Assembly (NCBI RefSeq): GCF_001659605.2
Contig: NC_035169.2
Span: 10,624,546 to 10,688,545, forward strand
DNA length: 64,000 bases
Source of the DNA: Manihot esculenta
Lineage: Eukaryota; Streptophyta; Magnoliopsida; Malpighiales; Euphorbiaceae
Reading direction: 5' to 3'
In this document: positions 11,413 through 22,132 of the stretch, one piece after another
Numbering within the stretch: the first letter of the stretch is position 1
Layout: each line of letters starts with the position of its first letter
Made by a program: the position numbers and the translations under genes
Notes under the pieces: model-generated
Told to the model about the DNA's origin: nothing
Databases searched by the model: none
The model's input: only the letters and a program-made list of their open reading frames with translations

Positions 11413-12170
11413 AAACTGCCGACGAGGCCCCGAGGTCATCTCGGAAATACAAAAAGGACCAGGATCCCGTAAGATCTCCTGGAGCAAAAAACAGCCGGCG
11501 AGGCCCCGAGGTCATCCCGGAAATACAAAAATGACCAGGATCCCGTAAGATCTCCTGGAGCAAAAAATAGCCGGCGAGGCTCCGAGGTCATCCCGGAAAT
11601 ACAAAAATGACCAGGATCCCGTAAGATCTCCTGGAGCAAAAAACAGCCGGCGAGGCCCCGAGGTCATCTCGGAAATACAAAAATGACCAGGATCCCGTAA
11701 GATCTCCTGGAGCAAAAAACAGCCGGCGAGGCCCCGAGGTCATCCCGGAAATTCAAAAATGACCAGGATCCCGTAAGATCTCCTGGAGCAAAAAACAGCC
11801 GGCGAGGCCCTGAGGTCATCCCAGAAATACAAAAATGACCAGGATCCCGTAAGATCTCCTGGAGCAAAAAACAGCCGGCGAGGCCCCGAGGTCATCCCGG
11901 AAATACAAAAAAGACCAGGATCCCGTAAGATCTCCTGGAGTAAAAACAACCGGCGAGGCCCCGAGGTCATCCCGGAAATACAAAAATGACCAGGATCCCG
12001 TAAGATCTCCTGGAGCAAACAATAGCCGGCGAGGCCCCGAGGTCATCCCGGAAATACAAAAATGACCAGGATCCCGTAAGATCTCCTGGAGTAAAAACAG
12101 CCGGCGAGGCCCCGAGGTCGTCCCGGAAATACAAAGAAGACCGGGATCCCCTAAGAACTCCCGGGAAAAC
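11413..12170 (+). repeat. 76-bp tandem repeat array in element A
   Basis: Directly after pol, a unit with AGATCTCCTGGAGC recurs with its AGATCT at 11472, 11548, 11624, 11700, 11776, 11852, 11928, 12003 and 12079. The spacing is 76 bp (one unit is 75). Diverged half-units lie at both ends, making about ten units. Open frames on either strand here are by-products of the repeat. Tat/Ogre-type elements often carry such arrays between pol and the 3' end. Confidence 0.95.
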
Positions 12171-12645
12171 AAAGTAAAAAACAGTTGGAGAAGGCCTTAA
12201 GACCATCTTTAAGCAAAAGTTCCCCATATCACGTGCAGAGACAATTCATAAAAATACAGTTCCGACCTCACAAGAAAGATGAGTCCAAAGACTACCAAAG
12301 AAAGGCCAAATTCTGACCTCCCGAAGGAGTTCGGAACACTATAACCAACAGGCACTAAAATTGAGAAACGATCGCTGACGCTAAGCTGGCCCATCTAGCC
12401 GAGAAAGAGGTCGAGATAGCAAATAGCCCGGAAAACATCCAGGGGTATGAGAAACATCACAGGCCATAGGTATAAAAGCCCAAGTAAAGAGTACAGAGCC
12501 GAGCTCCCAACTCGGATAGACTCGCCACATAAAAACGCTCGAAAACATAGAGGAAGACAAATGAAGACGGAGAACCGTGCTCATAACCAAGAAGAAAGGA
12601 AAAGTCATTTAAAAAGCCCACACAAGCATATACAGAGTTTAAGGA
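12171..12645. other. Non-coding internal region of element A
   Basis: No convincing ORF. The stretch is rich in 'gaccTCccgaa/ctcGGa' type short motifs, also found at the equivalent place in element B (59170-59700). TATAAAAG occurs near 12470, but no ORF follows it on the plus strand. Confidence 0.5.
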
Positions 12646-12696
12646 TTTACCCCCTCACCACCCATATAATGAAAGGTTGAGGAGGTAAAGGGGGCA
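12646..12696 (+). other. PPT-like stem-loop 1 (between pol and antisense ORF)
   Basis: 5' arm TTTACCCCCTCACC (12646-12659) can pair with GGTTGAGGAGGTAAA (12675-12689) with one mismatch and one bulge. The 3' arm runs into the purine stretch GGTAAAGGGGGCAA. Element B has the matching sequence at 59704-59752. The role is unknown; a second (central) plus-strand primer is one possibility. Confidence 0.55.
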
Positions 12697-13305
12697 ATTT
12701 CGGAAGAAAGGACCTTAGCTTCATTTCCTGACAAGTCAGAACTAAAAGCAAAAAGGCAGCCCTGCTAATCACCATTAGAAGGTATGTGATCTGACTTCTC
12801 ATGAGTTCAGACAGTTAGCTAAGAATCGAGCTCATGACTAAAGGCCAATCTAGTTCAGAAAAAGCTTATGAATAAAAATATACAGTGTAAGCATTACAGT
12901 TGCGAGAAGGAGAGATAAATTATAAAGCAAAATATAGTCCAAGTAAAAAGAAATTAAACTTTCATTAAGAATACAGGGCTGTTACAATCTACTTGTCAGA
13001 CGAGGTCGAGGGAAAGATAGTCCTTAAAGGACTTACATTTGTAAGAACATCCTCGCCTACATTAGGTTTATTTACAACTGTATCTGGAGGAAGCCCGGCA
13101 TCCTTTGGGTCAGATGTCTGAGTTTCAACAACAGGGGCAATCTCCAACCCTGGATTGAGGTCCTCCCCTTCAGATTCAGGGTCGCCTCCTTCAGACTCAA
13201 GGGCTCCCATGTCCTCCCCATCCGGCTCGGATTCTTCTTCAGAAGATACAGCTGACGGGCCTCCAACTCGACAGTCCCCTCTAGGCATAGGGAAATCATC
13301 TTCTC

Positions 13306-15684
13306 TGTAACGACCCGGAAACCGATACCCTACCGTAACGGCCCGAACCGCCACCGGCGCTAGGATCCAGATCGGCTTGAGGCCGCCGGGACCCGTAGCA
13401 AGCCAACATACATACTATTACCTGGTAAAATCCCATGCATGATCAAAACTTTAACATAAAACCTAAAATCTGAACATACACCAAGCTTGATCCGTATGCT
13501 ACAACATAACTGTGAACATAAACTTTCCCATGCTAGAGCCCTCATCAAATGCTCTGACTGGGTCAACATTACAGACATCAAGCCTGGTTCTCATCTCAAC
13601 ATTCAAACGTTACATAACCATGCATCAACAGGGATTAACCAATCTATAGGGCCAAGCACACTCTAATCCATAAACATTAACTCTACAATCAGTTACATAC
13701 ATTATCTCAATTTACATTACATCAACTTATATTACATGTCCACTTCTAAAACTACTAAACTGTAACATAAACATAAACTACCACATTACAAACATACGTC
13801 ACTTAATCTTTACCCTGCTGACTTCTGAGCTCTGACTTAAACCTGCAAACCTGGGGTTAGGGGAGAGGGGTGAGCTAAAAAGCCCAGTGAGTAGAAACAT
13901 AGAAAACAGTTCATTAATTACATGCTCTCATGAAATGCGTCATAACACAAAGAAATCACATAACCTGGTCCGTCTCGGGGCTCATGCAGATAAATATTCC
14001 CCACGGATTGTTTTTTGAGAGTTCCTTTTCTTTGCTAGCATCCTTTTACTCTCAAGGATCGGACATGACCTCAAAAATCCCTCTGTCGGTGCCCGGCTCC
14101 CCCAAAGGAGCTCGCATAGGCCTATAACATACATGACAGGGTGCCTAGTCCACAGAGAGCTCACAAAGACTTTCCTACGTGTACTTGTCCGGCTCTCGAA
14201 GGACTCACCCAAGACTCAATGACAGATATGGGCTATTGAAGTCGCCTTGGTCCAAACCTCCTGAATCAACATCAAATAATGCAATGCGTCACATTCGTGA
14301 AACTAGTGCAATCATCCTATTACATATAATCATGATGCATGAGTATGCTTTAGGCATTTGATTTTCTTAAAATAAAAGATTAAGTTAGTTCTACTCACCT
14401 CCTGGCAGACGCTGACTGACTCTGCAACTGCTAGCACTACTGGCCTCCTCGGTCTCGGGTCCGATCCTACACAGGTGGACTCGAATGAGGTGCCAAACAT
14501 ACTCTAAACAACTCATAAACATACCCCCAAAAACCCCTCTAAACATCACTAAAACATGCATAGAAAACACCCAAGAAACGGCTGGACAGGGCACTTTCGG
14601 CGGCACCTTCGGCGGCCGAAAGTCCCTTCCAGAGACGAAACTCGGGTAGGTTCGGCGGCAGGTTCGGCGGCCGAAACCCCTGGACAGAAACAAAACTCAG
14701 CCTTCGGGGGCACGTTCGGCAGCCGAAAGACTGCCTCCCATGCAGGTTCGGCGGCCGAAACTCCTTTCGGCGGCCGAACCTGGTCCCCTCTGGACGACAG
14801 GTCCGATTCTGCCAAGCCAAAAACCAAACTCAAAATACCCCAAATCCTTACATACTCTCTCCCAAACATGCATACTCACTCCCACATGCATAAAGGGGCA
14901 TAAACTAACAACATATCATCACATAAACACATATAATCATACATTGACATACATTGGGCATAAAACCCACATAAATCCTAACATGCATATCTACCCATAC
15001 TCTACCATTAAAACCTTCATAAAACTTCATAAAAACACTAGGGAAGCAAAGATCTACACTAACCTCTTGGAGATCGAGGGTTGCGTGATCCCTAACTCGG
15101 AGGTGTGGAGAATCCAAGCTCCAAAAGCCTCCAAAACTCCCAAAACTCCTTTTTAAGCTTTAAAGCTCTTCAAAACCAACATAAACTCATAAAAACGTGA
15201 AGGATTGAAGAAGAAGCATGAAAATGACCAAAAGGAAGGCATAAACACACCTGAGCACGAGAATGGGGAGATAACTCTCCCATTTTCGGTCTGAGGGCCT
15301 CTTATAGGTGGCCGACTAAACCTCCTTCGGCGGCCTAACGTGCCCCCTAAACTCATGCAGGTTCGGCGGCCGAACTTGACTTTCGGCGGCCGAACCTTGG
15401 CTCGTTCATACAAGACTTTCGGAGGCCAAAGGCGCTCCCGAAGCCTTTCCATGTTCGGCGGCCGAACTTCACTTTCGGCGGCCGAACCTGGCAATTTGCC
15501 TCCTTGGTCTTTTCTCTTCAAAACTCAATTCTTTTTCATTTAAAACCATAAAATCAGTAAAAACCTTTTAGAAAACACATTTTACCCCTCTAGAAACCTC
15601 TGGCATATTCAGAAATTCTAGATTCCAACGGAGATTCCGCCGGAAGGTAGAGATTCCGATGCCGGAATCTAGCCGGGTATTACA
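13306..15684 (+). mobile_element. Solo LTR (2,379 bp) nested in antisense ORF 1
   Basis: It begins TGTAACGACCCGG and ends GGGTATTACA (TG...CA). It is flanked by the perfect 5-bp duplication TTCTC (13301-13305 and 15685-15689). Element B has the uninterrupted sequence at the same coding position (about 60470), which confirms the edges. No polyprotein is inside, so this is a solo LTR, probably of a long-LTR gypsy family. It holds two clusters of TTCGGCNGCCGAA motifs (14590-14790 and 15310-15490). Confidence 0.88.
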
Positions 15685-16435
15685 TTCTCCATACAACACC
15701 GGCTCACCATCAGAGTCCACTTCGGCCATACGAAGCTTTGCCAGAGGAGTATCAGGAGCATGTCTAGCCTCTCTTATACCGCGATTGTAACCAGTTACGT
15801 ACATGCGGAAGGCTTTCTGAAGAACAGTAGATTTCATGTCTGCAGAGGCTTTATATTCATCAAGATGTGATTCACAGGCCTCAGCTATAAATGCCTTCAG
15901 CTCAGGGGAATCCTTGTAGTCCTGAAGGTAAGCTTCACAGGCCTGCTCAATCTTTCTTTTCAGCTCCTCCGACTCCTGATATTCCGCTAGACACCTCTCG
16001 CGTTCTAGCAGGACCTTGCCTTCAGTATGTTTCACCACCTTGAGCAGGGCTGAACATTTACGTTCCAAAGTCCTGACTTCATGGTTAAGCTGTTGATGGC
16101 GAAGTTGGGACTCCTCCGCCGATGAAGCCAGGACTCTGATACGTTCAGAGCTCGTGCTCAGCTCCTGCTCAAGGACTTCCACCCGAACTAGGGCCCTCTC
16201 CTTCTGAGCATTCACCTCATTCAGGCGAACTTGAAGTCCTTCAGAATCAGCCTTTAAGGCTTCATATTGGCACTGGATTTCATTCCTCTGACTTACAGCC
16301 TCATCTCTTTCCTAAAGAGCCGCTGTCATAGAGGACAGCTACTTTAAAACTTCCACACAACGAACTTCCACCTCAGCTGTCCTCTCATCAGACTCCTTGA
16401 GAACCCTGCGAGTATGAGACAACTCTGCTTCCAGG

Positions 16436-17252
16436 TGTAATACCCGGCTACCGGAATTTCTGTCGTTTGGTGGAATCCGGGGTGTTGGACGTCTAGAGAA
16501 GGGTAGGATTTATGTCTTCTTAAGTGTTATGTTTTGGTTTAAGGTTTTCAAGTTGACATGATATGTGTTTTGAAGAGAAAAGTCTATGGAGCCTTTTACC
16601 AAGTTCGGCCGCCGAAGGTAAGTTCGGCCGCCGAAAGTGCCCAATGTTCGGCTTCCGAAGCTCAGATTCGGCCCCCGAATGTTGCATGGTTTTGCATGCG
16701 ATTCGGCAGCCGAAGCTGAATTGGCCAGCCAGCTCTTGTGCATGCCTTAGTCAACATTTTGGACAGGTGTTATCTCCACACCCTGTCCAGAAGTTTGGCC
16801 ACGTTCTACTCACTGGGCTATAGAGCTCATCCCACTCCCTTAACCCCAGTCTTGCAGGTTCAGTGTACAGTGTACAGGAGTTCAGAAGAGGTCAGAAAAA
16901 GAGAAGAGACTTGTAATAGCTTAGAGTGGACATGTAATATTAAAGAGCTGTGTACATGATCTGTATATGTATATGTTTTACAGAGGATGTGAAAAACCAG
17001 GCTTACCAGGTATGATACAACCCATCTAGAGCAAGCTCTAGTCAGGGGTACAGAGTACAGGGTACTGAGATAGTGCATGCACAGGTTAAGCCCTGGTACA
17101 GAGAAAAGAGTTTTTATGTTTCACAGATTATGTTTGATCATGTATGAGATTTACAGGTACATAGAGAGGATAGCAGGCTTGCTACGGGTTCTGGCGGCCT
17201 TAAGCCGACCTGAATCCTAGCGCCGGTGACGGTCCAGTTTGGGGTCGTTACA
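16436..17252 (-). mobile_element. Solo LTR (817 bp), opposite orientation, same family
   Basis: On the plus strand it starts TGTAATACCC and ends GGGGTCGTTACA, i.e. the family in reverse. The flanking duplication CCAGG (16431-16435 and 17253-17257) is perfect. It shares with the 13306 copy the block around ACCGGCGCTAGGAT and AAGGCCGCC, but is only one third as long, so it is an internally deleted copy or a short subfamily. Confidence 0.88.
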
Positions 17253-19254
17253 CCAGGGATTTGGTGTGCTCTGCTGCCTCAGCCGCTCTGCCTTCAGCCC
17301 TTTTAAGGGCCTCCAATGCAGAGTGCAACTCCACCTGGAGGGACTGGGAATGTTCCCGGGCAGCTAGAAGATTGCCTCTGGCGTCATTGGTGGCAGATAT
17401 ATTCTCCTCCAGGCGCGCCTCTTCAATCCGGCGATCCACGGATTCCCGAAGGGAGTGGTTGCGAGCGTCCACCTCCATAAAAAGACCCGTCACCTAGTAG
17501 GGGAGAACAACTGTCAAAAGAAAGAAATAAAGAAGACCAAAAGAGAGAGAAACATAATTTACCATCAAAAGCATCTCCCTGATTGTATTCCCAAGCTCTT
17601 CACGAGATCGGGATCGGAAGGACGTTTGCTCCTTGGTAGAACTGGCTAAAAAACCAGTAAGGGCAAGCAGGCGTGGATCCGAGGCCTCTGTAGCTCCGCC
17701 GAACATCCGTTCTCTAAGCAACTCGGCGACGGCATTGGCTGGAGATTGAGAGGTGATGTCCGCTACGTTCAGAGTGTCGTTGTCAGTAGAAGACAGTAAA
17801 GGTACAACAGGAACATCTTTTCCTTTCCCAATAGGAGGATGGGCAGGAGAAGATCCTTTAGAAGCCCTGGGCTTCTTCTGAGCAGGAGGAGGGGCAGATG
17901 TTCCATGAGGCGCTGGACGCTTGTCCCCGGCTTTCCCTACGGGATCTCCAGACTCAGACCTGACCCCCACAGGGGCAGGGGCATCCCTGGCAGGCGCCTC
18001 CAAGACGTCATCCTCCACAAGGACGATCTCTTTTCCCTTCCCAGGGGCCTCCTCATCCTCGGTAATGGGGGACTTAAATTTTCCCCCTGACACCTCTTCA
18101 GAAGAATGAGCAAGACCCAACGGTGCTTGTTCAACGGCCTCGGTCTGCTCCACAATGGCTAGAGAAACTTCCCTCACACCCTCTGAAGAAGCTTGAGCAG
18201 ACTTAGGCTCTTCAGTAGGCTTAATAGTCAGGGCCGACTTGTCACGACTAGATAGCCGAGATGACTTAGAGCCTCGAGAGCTCAGCTTAGGATCTCGAGA
18301 GGAAGACTTGATAGGAGGTCGACTAACTTTCTTGGAAGAAGCAACTTGAGCCACCTCTGCAGCGACCTCAGGCACCGAACGCCCAGCCCGAAGGGCATCG
18401 AAAATGGCATGCATATTATCCTGAGACAGGACTAACTTCGGATGCTTGATCTCTTCCATTCTAACGTCAAAAGCTGCAAAAACACGAAACTATAAAGGAT
18501 TAGCGCATTTTATAATATCATTTACAAAGAAGAAATGGAATCGCTGGATGAGGCACTATACCCGTGTCCCGGATATCCCTAAGATTAGACACGAACATAC
18601 ACTTCTCGACGTCATACTTTCTCTCAACAGAAGTCAGTCGAAGCAACCCCACCTGCTCAATAAGGCTTAATTGGGGCAGGTCATTGCAGCCCGGAGGAAC
18701 ATCCTCCCAACTTAGATCCACTTCGCATGACAAGGCAGATTCTAATTTCAGCTCCGCCACAAGGAAATTCTCAACCCATCCCTTTATGGAATCCTTGTAA
18801 CCCGTGAAAAGAGACAACCCACTACGGGGGGAAAAATAATAGAAATTCTGAACCGCCCTAACGAGACGGAAGAAAGTGACGAACAGACAGGCCGTGGGTG
18901 TGAAACCCCAGCTTCGGCAGATGGATTCGAAACAACTCATGAACAGAATAGAATTTGGGGATAACATCCGGGGGGTCACTTCGAAATATTGGAAAACCTC
19001 GATAAAAAAAGGAGTAAAAGGGAAAGGTAGACCGAAATCCCTCTGTTTGAGGAAAAAGACTATACAACGCCCCCTCTGGGGATCCATCAAACCAGGGGGG
19101 GAGGGTTTGGAAGAACTATCCTCTCATTTTGGAAAGGAGCTCGAATAAGATAAAGCAGAGTATCTAAATACCTCCGAGAAATATGTTTATTTATGGTAGA
19201 AGAAGTGATATGCGACCTAAGGTTAACAACATCGGGGAGCTTTGGACCCTCCAT

Positions 19255-19448
19255 GGAAGAACAAAGAAGCGTACCTGAAAACGCAATAGGGTGGAAAAAG
19301 CAGAAGAAGTTGCAGGAAAGTAGAGAGCAGAAGAGAGCGAGTTTCTTCGGAAGACAGGGAGAATTCGAAGTGAAAGGCAATAATGAGATGAAACGTTGTT
19401 CTGAGCAGTTTTGTCTTGGAGCGGCGCGATCATTAATTACTCTCGAAG
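19255..19448. other. Upstream region of antisense ORF 1
   Basis: This interval precedes the ATG of the antisense ORF (19254) in its reading direction. The antisense frame stays open to about 19380, so the true start could be further upstream. No clear TATA box was found. Confidence 0.35.
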
Positions 19449-19498
19449 TTTACCCTCTCAACGGTTAGATAGTAACCGGCGAGAAGGTAAAGGGGCAA
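19449..19498 (+). other. PPT-like stem-loop 2
   Basis: Outer stem: TTTACCCTCTC (19449-19459) with GAGAAGGTAAA (19481-19491), one mismatch. Inner stem: CGGTTA (19462-19467) with TAACCG (19473-19478), perfect, loop GATAG. The 3' arm is the start of the purine tract GGTAAAGGGGCAA (19486-19498), which ends just before an LTR-like relic at 19501. Confidence 0.65.
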
Positions 19499-19500
19499 AG

Positions 19501-19680
19501 AGATGACCGCTGGGCTTCTCCACCTTTACAAAGGGTCAGGCCCACGGCAATAGCCCATTAGCCGAAGGCCCACACGCTATCTACATAAAACAAACCCAAA
19601 TTGTCAAAACCTTGAGGCCGAGCTCCAATCGAATCTCTCACTCAGGACGACCTGACATGCCAAATGCACATCATCGCCAC
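19501..19680 (+). repeat. Degenerate internal copy of the element's own LTR start
   Basis: It begins GATGACCGCTGG directly after the PPT-like tract, as the true 3' LTR does at 21621. It stays alignable through AAGGCCCACACGC, the ATAAAACAAACCC-type block and CTTGAGGCCGAGCTCC. Identity is clearly lower than between the two real LTRs. Similarity fades by about 19680. Confidence 0.65.
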
Positions 19681-19885
19681 TCAGGCAGCAAAAACTAAGG
19701 AAAAAGAGCAAGTCATAGAAAGATCCAAGGAGACAAACAGGGGGAAGCATGATAAAGGTCAGATCAGCCTATCACCTAAGAAGGATCATCATTAAGCAAA
19801 GGCCAAGAGCCCAGAACGAAGCAATGAAGCCTCGGAATCCTACAAAGTTATGGGTCAGAACCTCAACCCATTGATTAAAAGCAAA

Positions 19886-20108
19886 AGCTCACAGGTCGGT
19901 TAGTCCAGCTCGGAAAAAGTAAATTGAAAGTTATGGGTCAGAAGCTCAACCCCTTGATTAACAGCAGAGCTCGCAGGTCGGTTAGTCTCGCTTGGATAAA
20001 GTAAACCGAAAGCGAGCTCGCAGGTCGATTAGTCTCGCTCGGATAGAGTAAACCGAAACCGAGCTCGCGGATCGGTTGGTACCGCTCGGAAAGAGTAAAC
20101 TGAAAACT
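19886..20108 (+). repeat. Short tandem repeats (47 and 82 bp) in element A 3' region
   Basis: AGCTCGCAGGTCGGTTAGT-type units begin at 19968, 20015 and 20062 (47 bp apart). A longer related unit begins at 19886 (82 bp earlier, with the preceding 'ttatgggtca' also duplicated at 19849 and 19931). Element B has one related unit near 59890. Confidence 0.75.
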
Positions 20109-20379
20109 CAAACTGGCTAAATAGATTCCGGGTCGGATCAATTAAAAGGCAAGAAGGAAAAAACAATATCGCAGACTTCTCAGAGAAAACCACGAAGAAA
20201 ACAGTCTCAACATCTCATTCATAATAAAGAAGGATCAGTTCGGATATGAACGGAAAAACGAAAGTTTCATTACAGCACGTTACGAATACCCACATTACAG
20301 AATAAAAAGCTATCCTCAGAGGATTTACATGACCAGATACATCGTCTGCGTTTACATCACTATCACCTATCACACTATC

Positions 20380-21040
20380 CTAGTTTCCGATACAGAGGAA
20401 CTCTCGGATACGGAAAACGAGTCCTGTAGGCCGGTCGAGCCCTGCTTCGTTATTATAGGGGAACTGAATAAGTTGATTCCCATAAGTATTTCTCACTGTT
20501 CCCCTATAGGCAAACATTCGGTTGCCCAAGTGTGATTCACAGCGCATACGAACAAGCTCAGATATTATATGCTGTTCGTATATCACGCATGAAAAACATA
20601 AGTCTTCGAGTTACGGCTTCAAGAAGATCACAGAGCATATATTCGAAGGCATCGACGGAAGCTTGACTGAGTGCAGCAGATCTCAGCCTCTCATAATACA
20701 GGTATTCCACACCAAAAGGGACAATAAATTGATCATTTTCGCCACCTCCATTTATATCAAAAGCAGACAACAGGGGCATCGGGGAAATTTCCTTCTCGAA
20801 GGAAGGTAAAGTCAAAGCAGACCTCTCAACAGCCCATAACCTCTTTGGAGCTCGAACAACAACCAGAGGAGGAGGCCAGCCAGACGATCTGGGTAAAACA
20901 GTTTCAACGACCTGCCAAATGGCCCTACCCATCAACCGCCCTACTAGGAGGACCGCTGAGGCAACCTTCAGACTCCCTCGAGGTAATATCAGACTTTCAA
21001 GAGGTTTGGACTGACCCATCTTTATCTCAGGTACTGCCAA
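20380..21040 (-). CDS. Candidate antisense ORF 2 of element A, unknown function
   Basis: A minus-strand frame runs from 21040 (first ATG 21019) to 20558, 160 codons. A second open frame overlaps from 20586 to 20380 and would need a frameshift or an intron to join. The composition looks protein-like (balanced hydrophobic and charged residues, e.g. GRAIWQVVETVLP and FDINGGGENDQF), unlike the random shadows around it. I do not recognise a domain. It lies between the LTR-like relic and the real PPT, and element B does not cover the equivalent position in this window. Confidence 0.4.
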
Positions 21041-21569
21041 AAAGTTCCAAACAGAGATAAGTTAGGATAATCTTTTGTCAAGATCATGAAAGCAAGATTA
21101 GAGCAAACCTCTGGGGCAACAAAGCAATGAAGCCCCAAGCTCGCCTCAATCCGTTTGAAGAAGGCGTCAAATAGGTCCTTTGCAGAAAAAACAGGAGAAT
21201 CTCGCTGGAAGAAGGAAATAGACAGAGAGCTGGAAGGAAAGACTCCCTTTCTCCGACAAAGGGCCTAGGAGTGAAGAGGAGTTGACACTGATATATACTC
21301 AAAATCTGAAGTCTTAGCACAAAAGTAACTCTAGATTTTGAGCCCACGATGTCAGGATCTTAAAAAGATATTCATGAAAAAGGAAAAAAGAAGGCATGTC
21401 CAGGCGATAATGACAGGAAAGTAAAAAGAGCAGAGTATATGAGAGGTAAGGAAAGGCCAGAAAGGGAAAAAGGCAGATAGGATTCAAGAAATGAGAAATG
21501 ACAAAAAGATGAAAGGGAGTTATGAAGGCAGCTACATACGAACAGGCGCGGTCATAATGGTTCTCGATA
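21041..21569. other. Non-coding 3' end of element A
   Basis: Purine-rich plus strand (many AGGAAA/GAAAGG runs at 21360-21500). No ORF deserves a name. It leads into the terminal PPT hairpin. Confidence 0.4.
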
Positions 21570-21620
21570 TTCACCCCTCGGCAGTCGGAGCAATAACTGC
21601 CAAGAAGGTGAAGGGGCAAT
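21570..21620 (+). other. Terminal PPT with stem-loop 3
   Basis: Outer stem TTCACC (21570-21575) with GGTGAA (21607-21612). Inner stem GGCAGT (21580-21585) with ACTGCC (21596-21601), perfect. The 3' arm is part of the polypurine tract AAGAAGGTGAAGGGGCAA that abuts the 3' LTR. By position this is the real plus-strand primer site. Confidence 0.75.
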
Positions 21621-22132
21621 TGATGACCGCTGGATTTTCCTACCCCCAATCCTGGGCCTAAATTACAGCCACGGCCCATGAGAAAAAGGCCCACACGCCC
21701 TCTCAAGTAAAACAGGCCCGGACCACCAGATCCCTGAGGCCGGACTCCACCCGATTCTTCCTCATCAAGATCGGCCCAGCCCGTATAACCTCCCCACGGA
21801 TTCCTTCTCATCCTGGGTTCAGCGTTCAGCCCAGATCTCGGCCCAGCCCAGAAACCAGAACGAGACTCGTCATATAGCCTGGCAGATCCGCTCGAACGTA
21901 CGCACGGGGGAGAATCAGAGGCCGTTACGCATGGAGCAGGCGTCGATATCCTCGTACGCCCATATCTGTATGGCAGAGACGCGTGGTCCAATCATGGGAG
22001 AGCCGTTATACGTCACCAGCAAGTAGGAAGAAAAGGATAAAAGGGATACCCCTTTAGGGAGATAGGCCAAGTTTTTATTCTTCAAGACAAAAACCCTTGT
22101 AAAACCCTATTTTATTGGATCTCAGATCATCA
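21621..22132 (+). repeat. Element A 3' LTR
   Basis: 512 bp, starting TGATGACCGCTGG. It pairs with 5012-5523 without gaps and is followed by the target duplication ATGTA. Confidence 0.95.

Larger units (their letters stand above)
12989..19254 (-). pseudogene. Antisense ORF 1 of element A (gypsy-type 'transposase' domain plus coiled coil), interrupted
   Basis: Read on the minus strand, opposite to gag-pol. Likely exons: 19254-18562, 18473-17563 and 17493-12989 (the last with insertions), with GT/AG borders. Exon 1 starts MEGPKLPDVVN and carries a region (about 19050-18600) resembling the Pfam family 'putative gypsy type transposon' (PF04195). Exon 2 is Ser/Lys/Pro-rich and disordered. Exon 3 is a long heptad coiled coil with Ala/Glu repeats, then an acidic tail ending NVSPLRTIFP. 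Damage: a frameshift in a C run near 19095, a TAG at 16314-16312, and solo LTRs at 16436-17252 and 13306-15684. Such extra antisense ORFs are known in Tat-lineage elements; their function is unknown. Confidence 0.75.
5012..22132 (+). mobile_element. Element A: complete Ty3/gypsy Tat-type retrotransposon, 17.1 kb
   Basis: Both LTRs are 512 bp (5012-5523 and 21621-22132), start TGATGACC and end ATCA. The element is flanked by a perfect 5-bp target duplication ATGTA (5007-5011 and 22133-22137). Internal order: PBS, gag, zinc knuckle, protease, RT, RNase H, second RNase H, integrase, 76-bp tandem array, antisense ORFs, PPT. I count 13 LTR-LTR mismatches by eye (11 transitions) and no gaps, about 97.5% identity, so the insertion is fairly young. 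Two nested solo LTRs add 3,206 bp including their duplications, so the native element is about 13.9 kb. Gag is frame-broken, so this copy is probably not autonomous. Confidence 0.95.

Noticed and set aside
11413..12170. Possible CRISPR-like array
   Set aside because: Units are contiguous 76-bp tandem copies without unique spacers, in a plant retrotransposon.
11302..12227. Series of minus-strand ORFs with MLQEILRDPG-like repeats
   Set aside because: They are translations of the 76-bp tandem array. The same words recur every 76 bp and no domain is present.
14391..15543. GC-rich ORFs with FGGR/SAAE repeats on both strands
   Set aside because: They translate the TTCGGCNGCCGAA motif clusters in a solo LTR.
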